Assembly (NCBI GenBank): GCA_965651255.1
Contig: CBFGRU010000015.1
Coordinates: 1-23,118 of the forward strand
Source of the DNA: CBFGRU01 sp965651255
Lineage (GTDB): Bacteria > Planctomycetota > Phycisphaerae > Phycisphaerales > SM1A02
Direction: 5' to 3'
Length of the DNA: 23,118 bases
Numbering within the stretch: position 1 is the stretch's first letter; every line of letters begins with the position of its first letter. The notes under the pieces were generated by a model, which was given only the letters and a program-made list of their open reading frames with translations, ran no database searches and was not told the DNA's origin. Shown one piece after another: positions 15,205 to 23,090 of this stretch. The position numbers and the translations under genes were made by a program.

Positions 15205-18200
15205 GAAGCGCCTCCTGATCCTGTTTCTCCTGACGGTGTTCGCCATCGGAGCTGCGGGCGCGTTCCTGTTCGCGCGATCGGTCTACCGGGATCAGCTTGC
15301 GCAGGATCGGCGCGAGTCCGGCATGGCTGCGTACGCAGAAGGCGATTACCGCAAAGCCCTTTCGGATATCAATTACTACTTCTCACGAAACGATGATGAT
15401 CTGGAAGCACTGCTCGTGATGGCTGCGAGCAGAGCGCGGGTCGTCGAGCCGAACAGCCGCCACGTCGGTGCCGCAGTGCGTCTCTATGAGAATGTCCTGT
15501 TACTCGATCCGAACAATCAGACGGCAATCGAGGCATTGACGGAATTGTACGCGCGACTCGGCCGTCTCGTTGAAACCGAGCTGTACGCAAAGAAGATGCT
15601 TGAGATCGATAGCACGCATACTGCATCGATCGAAACACTGGTCGCGACTCGCCGAGCTGAAGGTGACTTTACCGCAGCCCTCGGTTACGCCGACCAGTTG
15701 TGTGTGATCGATCCCAACCAGTTCGCGTACCGTGCGATGGTGCTGCGTTTGCTGGAGGAAGCGGGAAGGCCAGCCAATCAGATCATTGAGCGTGCGGCCG
15801 GCTGGCTTCGCGAAGCCACGGAAGATGCCGACGGTCGGTGGCACATGCTGATGGCTGCGGCGTACCAGGCCACAGGGCGATACAACGAAATGATGCCTTC
15901 GTTGCAGGCCGCAGCAGACCTCGGAGCTGAGCCCGATCTGCTGCCCGCGCTCTTGAACATGCTTGATCTGACCAATCAGCGAGCGCTGACCAATGAGGTC
16001 CTGGCGCGGGCGACTCAGCAATATGTGCAGGAAGCGTGGATCCATGAACTGACCATTCGCAGACATTGGGAGGCGGTACGGTTTGCCGAGGCCAATGAAG
16101 CGCTTGAGTTTGCGCTCAAGAATGTGACCGAGATGGATTCATCACTCGTGCGGTGGCAGGCACTCCTTGCGATCGCGGAAGAGGATGAGGCCACCGCTCG
16201 GGCGGCAGTCGCTCAGCTTGAATCCGGCGAACTGGCCGATAATGTGGATGAGCGCGATGCGGATCGCGCGTGGGCGAGAACAATCACTGCACGACTGGAT
16301 GTGGAAACTTCGGGCTGGAATGAGGCGCTCGATCAGTATGAGCAGTCGCTGGCGATGTTGCCTTCGGAATCCGTGTTGCACTTCCTTGCCGGGGAAGCGT
16401 ATCTGAAGATTGGCGAAATCGAACGGGCCGCCCACAGCTACGGGCGCGCATCAGAATTGCAGCCCATGTGGGTGGGTGCAGGGCTTGCACATGCCGATGC
16501 ACTCCTTCGACTCGGTCGAGTGCCGGAGGCCTTTGAAACGGCGCAGGAACTCTGTCGTCGAACCTCGCCGACCATCGTGCAACCGTGGATCACGTATCTG
16601 CGTGCCTGGATCGAGATGGAACGAACGGGCCGTCCGATTATTCAGCGCGGCCGACCGTTGCTTGGTTCCTGGGACCTGGTGACTGCGGTTGATGCGGCCT
16701 ACGAGGCCAGTCAACGAGCTGGCGCCTTCCTGCCATTGCTGGCCGATGCCTACGCCGCGGCGGGCCTTCGCGGCCGGCAGGAGACGATCCTGTCCGAAGC
16801 ACTCAGCCGCGATGACCTGAGCAGTCCGATTCTTCTCGACCTCGCGCGGCTGGCTTTGCGCGATGGTGTGGGGAATCCCGCATCGCTCATTGATCGCGCG
16901 GAAATGAATGGTGTGACCGTTGCCAGTGCGGCGTTGCGTGCAGATCTGCTCCGAAAATCGGGGCAAGCTGCGGAGGGACTTGAAGTACTTGAACTGGCTC
17001 AGTCGATCGCGACAGACGATGAGACGCTTGCACAGTGGCAGCGAATCCGCGCCACGTACCTGGCGACCATTGATCATCCGGATGCAGCGGAAGCGCTGCT
17101 TGAACTGATGCAACAGGATGGTGCGGAGGCGGTCGAGAGCGCTTCCATGGTCCTGGGGCTGTCCACCGCGTGGAAAGAGAAGGCCATCGTCGATCGTGCG
17201 ATCGAAGTGCTCAGCGGCGCGGTTGGTGAGAATTCCGACCGAGTGCAGATGGCGATCGCCAGTCGAACGCTTCGCTACGAGGCGGACGACCCGCAGGCCG
17301 TCGCGAACTCGACGCTGGCCATGGATGACATCGTTCAGCGCACGCCCGAATCACTTCCGGCGCGGACGCTGCTTGCGGGGCTGCTGATGGCGTCGCCCAC
17401 GCCGAACCCGACGGAGGCCATCCGACATCTGCGTTACGCGGTTGATCGTTCACCCGGGCGGTACGACCTGTATCCTCGGCTGATCGTGCTTCTGCAGCAG
17501 GTTGGTGACTTCAGTGCAGCCAACCAGTACCTCCAGGCGATGGGTCGCAGCCGAGGCCTTGATGACTCGATGCGCCGAACGGAACTGGCCCTTCTGGAAG
17601 CACAGGGTGACTTTGTCAGCGCCATCGCGCGCCTTTCCGGATTCATTGATGAGTCGAGCTCAGAAGTCGAGCAACTCGCACTTGCTTCGCTTCATGTGCG
17701 CGCCGGTCAGCGAACCCAGGCGGAGAGTGTGGTCCGTGCCCTGCTCGATCAGTTTCCAACGAGTCCGCTGACGCTTCAGTTTGCGGCCGACCTTCACGCC
17801 GCAGCCGGTCGATACAACGAAGGACTCGCGCTGCTCCAGAATTCGACCATCAACGGCGGTGAAGCGGTGCGCGCCAGGTTGCTTGGTGCGTATCAGCACA
17901 AGGCCGGTTACGTTGAAGAAGCCGGTGAGTTGCTCCAGAAAGCGGTGGAACTGAACTCCAACAGCGCCGACGCGTGGCTGCTCCTGGCGCAACATTACCT
18001 GTCGATCGGCAAGCAGGAGGAAGCGCGGGCGACAGCCATCGAAGGAATCAAGCTTCATCCGGACAACAACGGCCTTCAACTGATCGTCGCGACGACAAGT
18101 CTTGTGGCCGATGAAGCCGCACGAAGTGAAGCACTCCGCATTTTCCGTGAACTTGAAGGCGATAACAAGGCGCTGATCGCAACCATCGAAACGTTCGGCC

Positions 18201-19411
18201 AGGTTCTCCGGGCGGATGGGTCGATTGATACGAGCGATCGATCATTGCGCCGACTGCGTGACCTGCTCAACGCTCATCCCGCCTACTTCCCCGCAGCGCG
18301 TCTGGCGTTCATGACCCACGCGAACGCGAAGCGCACCGTTGAAGCGCTCGATATTGCACGATCAACGTTCGATCGGTTTCCTACATCGCCGGAACCGGCA
18401 CAGTGGCTGGTGGACTTGCACCTCTCTTCCCGTCGCGTGGATGATGCAATCACGGCTGCGCGCGCGTGGCGAAACCGCTCGCTGGAGAACCCCTTCCCGG
18501 CGGATGTGGCGATCGCGCGGCTGCTGATGATGCGCGAGGATGCTGCCGGTGCAGTGCGCACATTGGAACCGCATGCGACTCGTCTTCAGCGCGACCCGGA
18601 ACACTATGCGCAGGCGTACAGCACCTGGCTCCAGGCGCTGATGATTACGGGCCAGGTTGATCGTGCATTTGCACTCGTGCAGCCCGTTATTGAGAAGCAA
18701 GATGAACTGGTGGGGCTGTGGCTCGACACCGTGCCGTTGGTTCAGCCGGATGTTGCAGCGCGACTTCTGGTGAAGATCGAGCCCTTGTCATCCAGCACCA
18801 TGGAAGACAAACTGCAACTGGCAATCGCGTGGGCGGGTGTCGGCAAGCGGTCTCGGGTGGAAAGCCACTTCGACCACGCGATGCGGTTGATCACCATGGC
18901 CGGTGATGCCTCTTCAGATTTCCGCATCGGGCAGTGCATTGCGATGGTGCTGGAAGCGAAGGGTGAGTACGAGGAGGCCGCCTCACGATACCGCCAGGTC
19001 CTTGCGGCACAGCCGGAGAACGTGATTGTTCTGAACAACCTGGCGTACATGCTCTCGAAGGAGTTGGGGCGGCACGCGGAAGCCATGGAGTACTCCGAAA
19101 AGGCGATCACGCTTCGCCCGGAGATTCCCGAGTTGCTCGATACGCACGCAGTCGTGCAGTTGGGGAACGGGCAGATTCGCGAAGCGCGCGACACGATTCA
19201 GCGCGCTCTCACGCTGCGGTCTGATGATGCAACGCTGCTGGTAACACTCGGCCACATTGAACTGGCAGCCGGCAACCGCACCGCAGCACGGCAGGCGCTG
19301 GATGCAGCCGAAACGGTGATTCGTCAGACACCGTTTGCCCTGCCTTCACTTCGAGCCGGCGCACAGACGCTCCGGTCCGAACTTGAAGCCAGCGTCAACG
19401 CAGGGAACTGA
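15182..19411 (+). CDS. Large membrane-anchored TPR-repeat protein (PrsT-like)
   Basis: At 1409 residues this is the largest gene in the window. A short basic N-terminus (Arg-Leu-Thr-Lys-Arg-Gly-Lys-Lys-Arg) and one hydrophobic segment at about 10-31 suggest an inner-membrane anchor or uncleaved signal with the rest in the periplasm. Almost all the remainder is alpha-helical, with recurrent TPR-type spacing of Trp/Leu-Gly-Tyr-Ala-Phe-Pro positions. Clear units are the first repeat at about 44-75 (Tyr-Ala-Glu-Gly-Asp-Tyr-x2-Ala) and a run near the C-terminus beginning Gly-Glu-Tyr-Glu-Glu-Ala-Ala. Exosortase loci often encode a TPR protein (PrsT) of about 900 residues; this one is much longer and I infer an analogous scaffold role in export or assembly. 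The sequence is enzyme-motif free. The overlap with the sugar transferase gene suggests coupled translation. Confidence 0.88.
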   Translation: MRLTKRGKKRLLILFLLTVFAIGAAGAFLFARSVYRDQLAQDRRESGMAAYAEGDYRKALSDINYYFSRNDDDLEALLVMAASRARVVEPNSRHVGAAVRLYENVLLLDPNNQTAIEALTELYARLGRLVETELYAKKMLEIDSTHTASIETLVATRRAEGDFTAALGYADQLCVIDPNQFAYRAMVLRLLEEAGRPANQIIERAAGWLREATEDADGRWHMLMAAAYQATGRYNEMMPSLQAAADLGAEPDLLPALLNMLDLTNQRALTNEVLARATQQYVQEAWIHELTIRRHWEAVRFAEANEALEFALKNVTEMDSSLVRWQALLAIAEEDEATARAAVAQLESGELADNVDERDADRAWARTITARLDVETSGWNEALDQYEQSLAMLPSESVLHFLAGEAYLKIGEIERAAHSYGRASELQPMWVGAGLAHADALLRLGRVPEAFETAQELCRRTSPTIVQPWITYLRAWIEMERTGRPIIQRGRPLLGSWDLVTAVDAAYEASQRAGAFLPLLADAYAAAGLRGRQETILSEALSRDDLSSPILLDLARLALRDGVGNPASLIDRAEMNGVTVASAALRADLLRKSGQAAEGLEVLELAQSIATDDETLAQWQRIRATYLATIDHPDAAEALLELMQQDGAEAVESASMVLGLSTAWKEKAIVDRAIEVLSGAVGENSDRVQMAIASRTLRYEADDPQAVANSTLAMDDIVQRTPESLPARTLLAGLLMASPTPNPTEAIRHLRYAVDRSPGRYDLYPRLIVLLQQVGDFSAANQYLQAMGRSRGLDDSMRRTELALLEAQGDFVSAIARLSGFIDESSSEVEQLALASLHVRAGQRTQAESVVRALLDQFPTSPLTLQFAADLHAAAGRYNEGLALLQNSTINGGEAVRARLLGAYQHKAGYVEEAGELLQKAVELNSNSADAWLLLAQHYLSIGKQEEARATAIEGIKLHPDNNGLQLIVATTSLVADEAARSEALRIFRELEGDNKALIATIETFGQVLRADGSIDTSDRSLRRLRDLLNAHPAYFPAARLAFMTHANAKRTVEALDIARSTFDRFPTSPEPAQWLVDLHLSSRRVDDAITAARAWRNRSLENPFPADVAIARLLMMREDAAGAVRTLEPHATRLQRDPEHYAQAYSTWLQALMITGQVDRAFALVQPVIEKQDELVGLWLDTVPLVQPDVAARLLVKIEPLSSSTMEDKLQLAIAWAGVGKRSRVESHFDHAMRLITMAGDASSDFRIGQCIAMVLEAKGEYEEAASRYRQVLAAQPENVIVLNNLAYMLSKELGRHAEAMEYSEKAITLRPEIPELLDTHAVVQLGNGQIREARDTIQRALTLRSDDATLLVTLGHIELAAGNRTAARQALDAAETVIRQTPFALPSLRAGAQTLRSELEASVNAGN

Positions 19412-19442
19412 TCAGTCATTCCATGTACAGGAGTTCGGTCTC

Positions 19443-20234
19443 ATGAAGGGTGTCATTCTCGCTGGGGGACTTGGTTCGCGACTGCTCCCGCTGACTCGCG
19501 TGACCAACAAACATCTGTTGCCGGTGTACGACCGGCCGATGATCTACTACCCGATTCAGTGCCTGCTGAATGCCGGCATCAACGAGATTCTGCTCGTCAC
19601 GGGTGGCGACCACGCGGGAGATTTCCTCCGGCTGCTCGGAAACGGCAAGGCCTTGGGGATTCGTCACCTTGAATACACCTACCAGGAAGGCGAGGGCGGA
19701 ATCGCCGATGCACTGAAGCTGGCGGAGGACTTCGCCGATGGCGGCAAGGTCTGTGTGATTCTCGGTGACAACATCATTGAGAAGAACATCAAGCACGCCG
19801 TTGCTGATTTCTTCACCCAACCGACCGGCGCCAAGGTGCTGCTGAAGGAAGTCGATGACCCTCAGCGATTCGGTGTGGCCAAGTTCGACGGCGATCGAAT
19901 TGTCGGCATCATCGAGAAACCGAAAGACCCGCCCAGTCGATTTGCCGTGACGGGAATCTACCTGTACGACAACGATGTGTTTGACATCGCGCGCACGTTG
20001 CGGCCGAGCGATCGGGGCGAACTCGAAATCACCGATGTGAACAACGCTTATCTCGAGCGAGGCGATCTAACTTCTGCCATGCTCGATGGATGGTGGACGG
20101 ATGCGGGCACGTTCGAGAGTCTGCACCGCGCCAGCCGGCTCGCGGCCGAAAGCGGTGCGAACAAAGTCGATGGCGCGCCGGCGCGGAACGGCGCATCACC
20201 CGTGAGTGCTCGAAAGGTTCCAGCGGGGACATAA
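19443..20234 (+). CDS. rmlA: Glucose-1-phosphate thymidylyltransferase
   Basis: A 263-residue nucleotidyltransferase that makes dTDP-glucose from dTTP and glucose-1-phosphate, the first step to dTDP-L-rhamnose. Visible signatures are Leu-Ala-Gly-Gly-Leu-Gly-Ser-Arg-Leu (6-14), Thr-Asn-Lys23-His-Leu-Leu-Pro-Val, Gly-Asp-Asn (108-110) for metal binding, Glu-Lys-Pro (158-160) and Gly-Trp-Trp-Thr-Asp-Ala-Gly-Thr (216-223). It is shorter than classical RmlA (about 290) and resembles the short RfbA/SpsI-type form; the last 30 residues are a variable tail. ATG 19443 was chosen because AGGAG at 19429-19433 is well placed and the family begins at Met-Lys-Gly-Val-Ile-Leu. An upstream in-frame extension overlaps the TPR gene and is not supported. 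A 31-base gap separates it from that gene. Confidence 0.93.
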   Translation: MKGVILAGGLGSRLLPLTRVTNKHLLPVYDRPMIYYPIQCLLNAGINEILLVTGGDHAGDFLRLLGNGKALGIRHLEYTYQEGEGGIADALKLAEDFADGGKVCVILGDNIIEKNIKHAVADFFTQPTGAKVLLKEVDDPQRFGVAKFDGDRIVGIIEKPKDPPSRFAVTGIYLYDNDVFDIARTLRPSDRGELEITDVNNAYLERGDLTSAMLDGWWTDAGTFESLHRASRLAAESGANKVDGAPARNGASPVSARKVPAGT

Positions 20235-20286
20235 GGCAGCGGGGAGTGGATTGTCAGGCGATTCGTCGAAGGGAAGGGGCAAGGGC

Positions 20287-21183
20287 ATGATTTATGCACC
20301 AAGGCAAGCGGTACTGTTGGGCTCATCCGGCATGCTGGGGCAGGAGCTCCTGAGCGTGTGTCGGGCGCACGGAAGTTCACCGATCACCTTTGCTGATTCG
20401 AGCGTGCTTGATCTGACGGATCATGAGCGTGTGCAACGGGAGCTGACGTCGATTCGCCCGGCAGTGATACTGAATGCAACCGGATACACAAACGTTGATC
20501 AGGCAGAATCTGAAGGCGATCGGGCGGACGCGGTGAATCATCTTGCGGTGGCGAACCTCGCTGATATTGCAGCGCAACTCGGGGCGACACTCGTTCATTA
20601 CTCAACTGACTATGTATTTGATGGGACCGCAAGCGTTCCGTATGTCACCGATGCGAAGACCAACCCGATCAATCGCTACGGTGCATCGAAGCTCGCTGGG
20701 GAACAGGCGATTCAGTCGAGTGGGTGTGAGCATCTGATCATTCGAACGAGTTGGTTGTATGCACCGCATGGCGGGAATTTCGCCAACACGATCCTGCGCC
20801 TGGCTGCTGAGCGTGAATCGATTCGCGTCGTCACCGATCAGCGCGGACGACCGACACTCTGTTCCGACCTTGCCCAACTGACATGCCGCCTGCTTGATGC
20901 GGGGGCGCGTGGACTCTTCCACGGAACGAACGAAGGCGATTGCAGTTGGTTCGAGTTTGCTGAGGCCATCGTTGAAAGTGCCGGGCTTTCCTGCCGGGTC
21001 GAACCAACGGTGACCGCAGAGTTTCCTCGGCCGGCCCGGCGTCCACCTTTCAGTGTGCTCGACCTGAGCGAAACGAACGAAGCCATCGGCTATGGCCGTC
21101 ACTGGCGCGATGCACTTGCCGAGTGCATTGACATCGTGCTGAACGATGGTCGCCCGGCCCTCGATCGTCAATACATCTCCTGA
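20287..21183 (+). CDS. rmlD: dTDP-4-dehydrorhamnose reductase
   Basis: The 298-residue protein has the RmlD pattern: an N-terminal Rossmann motif Gly-Ser-Ser-Gly-Met-Leu-Gly (12-18), Thr-Gly-Tyr-Thr-Asn-Val-Asp (65-71), Ser-Thr-Asp-Tyr-Val-Phe-Asp-Gly (106-113) and Tyr131-Gly-Ala-Ser-Lys135. It reduces the 4-keto sugar with NAD(P)H to dTDP-L-rhamnose, the final step of the pathway. ATG 20287 follows a purine-rich GGAAGGGG (20272-20279) at good spacing. A longer frame from 20206 would run back into rmlA and is not needed. The 52-base gap after rmlA holds only this ribosome-binding site. The nucleotide sugar should feed the glycosyltransferases upstream. Confidence 0.93.
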   Translation: MIYAPRQAVLLGSSGMLGQELLSVCRAHGSSPITFADSSVLDLTDHERVQRELTSIRPAVILNATGYTNVDQAESEGDRADAVNHLAVANLADIAAQLGATLVHYSTDYVFDGTASVPYVTDAKTNPINRYGASKLAGEQAIQSSGCEHLIIRTSWLYAPHGGNFANTILRLAAERESIRVVTDQRGRPTLCSDLAQLTCRLLDAGARGLFHGTNEGDCSWFEFAEAIVESAGLSCRVEPTVTAEFPRPARRPPFSVLDLSETNEAIGYGRHWRDALAECIDIVLNDGRPALDRQYIS

Positions 21184-21205
21184 CTCAACGCGGAAAACAG
21201 TCTTC

Positions 21206-22225
21206 ATGCCAACCGTTCTGATTACCGGCGGCGCGGGCTTCATCGGCTCGAACTTTATTCATCTGCTCCGCGCCCAACGACCGGACTGGGCGATCATCAA
21301 TTACGATGCGCTCACGTATGCGGGCAACCTCTCGAACCTCGAATCGATCGCAGATTCGCCGCAGTATCAGTTCATTCATGGTGATATCCGCGATCGTGCG
21401 GTGCTTCGCGATGCGCTTGACGGGTGCGAGTTTGTCGTACACTTCGCGGCGGAGAGCCATGTCGATCGCTCGATCCACGACAGCGGACCGTTTGTTTCAA
21501 CCAATGTCGTCGGTACCCAGGTGCTGCTGGATGCCTGCCGTGATGTTGGTTCCGTGAAGCGATTCGTCCATGTCTCGACCGATGAGGTGTACGGCTCGCT
21601 GTCACTTGATGACCCATCGATCAAGTTCACCGAAGATTCACCGATCCAACCCAGCAGTCCCTACGCGGCCAGCAAGGCCGCCAGTGACCATCTGGTGCTC
21701 GCCTATGCCCACACGTTCAAGTTTCCGGCGATGGTGACGCGCTGCTCGAACAACTTCGGACCGTACCAGTTTCCCGAAAAGGTCATCCCGCTGTTCGTGA
21801 CCAACCTGATGCAGGGGAAGAAGGTCCCGCTCTATGGCGATGGTCGAAACGTTCGTGACTGGCTGCATGTGGTGGACCATTGTGAAGCGCTGCTTGCGGT
21901 GCTCGAACGAGGGCAGGAGGGCAGGGTCTACAACATCGGCGGCGACAACGAACGGAGCAACCTGGAACTAACCCGAACAATCCTCGAACTCACGGGCTTC
22001 GGCGAAGAGATGATTCAGCGGGTTCCGGACCGACTCGGCCACGATCTGCGGTACGCCATCGACGCGACGCGAATATCGGACGAACTCGGATGGCAACCCA
22101 GGCAAAGTCAATGGCCTGCTGCGTTAAAACAGGTAATCTCCTGGTACGAACAGCATGAGATCTGGTGGAAACCGTTGCAGGAACGGGTTTTTGGAGCAAC
22201 ACTTTCCGGTAGCAAGCGTAGATGA
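21206..22225 (+). CDS. rmlB: dTDP-glucose 4,6-dehydratase
   Basis: A 339-residue extended SDR of normal RmlB length. Gly-Gly-Ala-Gly-Phe-Ile-Gly (8-14) binds NAD. The RmlB-specific Asp-Ala-Leu-Thr-Tyr-Ala-Gly-Asn-Leu (34-42), Glu-Ser-His-Val-Asp-Arg-Ser (83-89), Ser-Thr-Asp126-Glu127-Val-Tyr-Gly and Tyr153-x3-Lys157 are all present, with Asn-Asn-Phe-Gly-Pro-Tyr-Gln at about 182-188. It converts dTDP-glucose to dTDP-4-keto-6-deoxyglucose, the second step of dTDP-rhamnose synthesis. ATG 21206 starts right before the Rossmann strand; a longer frame from 21146 overlaps rmlD and is not supported. The gene order A-D-B without C is notable, with an RmlC-like gene lying about 11 kb away at 8317. Confidence 0.96.
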   Translation: MPTVLITGGAGFIGSNFIHLLRAQRPDWAIINYDALTYAGNLSNLESIADSPQYQFIHGDIRDRAVLRDALDGCEFVVHFAAESHVDRSIHDSGPFVSTNVVGTQVLLDACRDVGSVKRFVHVSTDEVYGSLSLDDPSIKFTEDSPIQPSSPYAASKAASDHLVLAYAHTFKFPAMVTRCSNNFGPYQFPEKVIPLFVTNLMQGKKVPLYGDGRNVRDWLHVVDHCEALLAVLERGQEGRVYNIGGDNERSNLELTRTILELTGFGEEMIQRVPDRLGHDLRYAIDATRISDELGWQPRQSQWPAALKQVISWYEQHEIWWKPLQERVFGATLSGSKRR

Positions 22226-22226
22226 T

Positions 22227-22263
22227 GCCGGATGGGGCGGAGGTTGCCTCCGTGCGTTCCGGC
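22227..22263 (+). other. Two-tier inverted repeat in the rmlB to exosortase-substrate gap
   Basis: GCCGGA (22227-22232) pairs with TCCGGC (22258-22263). Inside it, CGGAGG (22238-22243) pairs with CCTCCG (22247-22252) around a three-base TTG loop, leaving a symmetric five-by-five internal loop. No T tract follows, so it is not a standard Rho-independent terminator. It overlaps the sigma-54-like site at 22233-22247, so it may instead be an operator-like or chance palindrome. Confidence 0.4.
22233..22247 (+). promoter_or_regulatory. Candidate sigma-54 (-24/-12) promoter for the PEP-CTERM-like gene
   Basis: The bases read TGGGGC, five bases, then TTGC. They match the TGGCAC-N5-TTGC consensus at TGG, at the sixth base and at all of TTGC, with exactly ten bases between the invariant GG and GC. 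The predicted start of transcription near 22258-22260 leaves a leader of about 38 bases containing AGGAG (22283-22287) before ATG 22297. PEP-CTERM genes in other bacteria have been linked to sigma-54 through the PrsK/PrsR system, so the location makes sense. No activator gene is present in the window. Confidence 0.5.
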
Positions 22264-22282
22264 CACAACGAAAGATCTTGAG

Positions 22283-22287
22283 AGGAG
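22283..22287 (+). promoter_or_regulatory. Ribosome-binding site for ATG 22297
   Basis: AGGAG within a purine-rich run, nine bases before the ATG, is a strong site consistent with an abundantly made secreted protein. Confidence 0.65.
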
Positions 22288-22296
22288 AAAGAAAAG

Positions 22297-23049
22297 ATGA
22301 GAGCTTTGCAAACGCTTCTGGTGGGGGGACTTGTGTTCGGGGTGGCATCGCCCGCGCTGGCGGCGGACACGATGACCCTCGATTTCATTGGTACCGGAAA
22401 AGGAAAGAACACCCGTATCTCCTACAACGGAAGCAAGCAGGTTGTCTTCGCCGGCCAATTGGAATGGGAAGTCGATGCCGATACCTCCGGCACGTACAGC
22501 GAGGGTGATCAGATTCGCACCTTCTGTATCGATATACTCCAGAACGCCGGTGATGGAACCTTTACGCTCGGCGATGTCGCCGATGCGCCGATTCCCGGTG
22601 GCGGCATGGGCGCGGTCAAGGCCGCGATGGTTGAACACCTCTATGCCAACTACTTCTGGCTGGTGAACGATGGCACCGCGACCAACAACAACGCCGCCGC
22701 GTTTCAGGTCGCCGTCTGGGAAATCGTGAACGAAGACATCAGCGTGAACTCACTCAGCATTACCGATGGCGCGGGCAAGTTCTACATCGAGACCTCCGGC
22801 ACAAATGCTTGGAGCGCCGGCGATGCAGCTCGAACCACGGCAGAGGGCTGGCTGGCAGCCGTGTGGGCCGCCCATGTGACAACGTCACTTGATCAGTTCA
22901 ACGGCATGTTCAGCGCGCTCCTGAGCGGTGGTGGTCAGGATCAGATCATCGCCAACATCGTGCCGGTTCCCGCGCCGGTGATGCTTGGTGGCGCCGGCCT
23001 GCTCGGCCTGGCGGTGCTCCGCCGCCGTCGCCACGCCAAGAAGGCGTAA
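22297..23049 (+). CDS. Secreted PEP-CTERM-like (VPAP variant) protein with possible thioester domain; likely exosortase substrate
   Basis: This 250-residue protein has an N-terminal signal peptide (hydrophobic core about 6-18, Ala-Leu-Ala-Ala cleavage region near 20-23). Its C-terminal tail has the three-part exosortase signal: a Pro-rich motif Val-Pro-Val-Pro-Ala-Pro (222-227), a Gly/Leu-rich transmembrane stretch (about 229-241) and a basic end starting with four Arg. The motif is VPxPAP-like rather than the classical PEP. In the mature part, Phe-Cys77-Ile-Asp and Phe-Gln137-Val-Ala-Val-Trp resemble the Cys and Gln motifs of surface thioester domains, which form an intramolecular bond able to capture nucleophiles. 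That reading is by eye only. The protein is expected to be exported by Sec, cut by the exosortase at 9788, and retained in or attached to the exopolysaccharide. It has its own likely promoter and is followed by a hairpin, so it may be expressed apart from the operon. Confidence 0.85.
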   Translation: MRALQTLLVGGLVFGVASPALAADTMTLDFIGTGKGKNTRISYNGSKQVVFAGQLEWEVDADTSGTYSEGDQIRTFCIDILQNAGDGTFTLGDVADAPIPGGGMGAVKAAMVEHLYANYFWLVNDGTATNNNAAAFQVAVWEIVNEDISVNSLSITDGAGKFYIETSGTNAWSAGDAARTTAEGWLAAVWAAHVTTSLDQFNGMFSALLSGGGQDQIIANIVPVPAPVMLGGAGLLGLAVLRRRRHAKKA

Positions 23050-23065
23050 CCGCGACTTCAGAATC

Positions 23066-23090
23066 GGTTGTGCGGTACCACCGCGCGACC
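23066..23090 (+). terminator. Stem-loop after the PEP-CTERM-like gene, possible terminator
   Basis: A ten-base stem (23066-23075 with 23081-23090), fully paired if two G-U wobbles are allowed, closes a five-base TACCA loop 16 bases after the TAA. No T-rich tract follows, so it may be a Rho-assisted terminator or an mRNA 3'-end stabiliser. The last 28 bases of the window hold no gene that I can support. Confidence 0.45.

Noticed and set aside
19335..19442. Extended start for rmlA inside the TPR gene
   Set aside because: RmlA proteins begin with the Met-Lys-Gly-Val-Ile-Leu strand encoded at 19443, and a ribosome-binding site lies right before it.
22227..22263. Rho-independent terminator after rmlB
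   Set aside because: The stem is interrupted by a five-by-five internal loop and no T tract follows; it was kept only as an inverted repeat.
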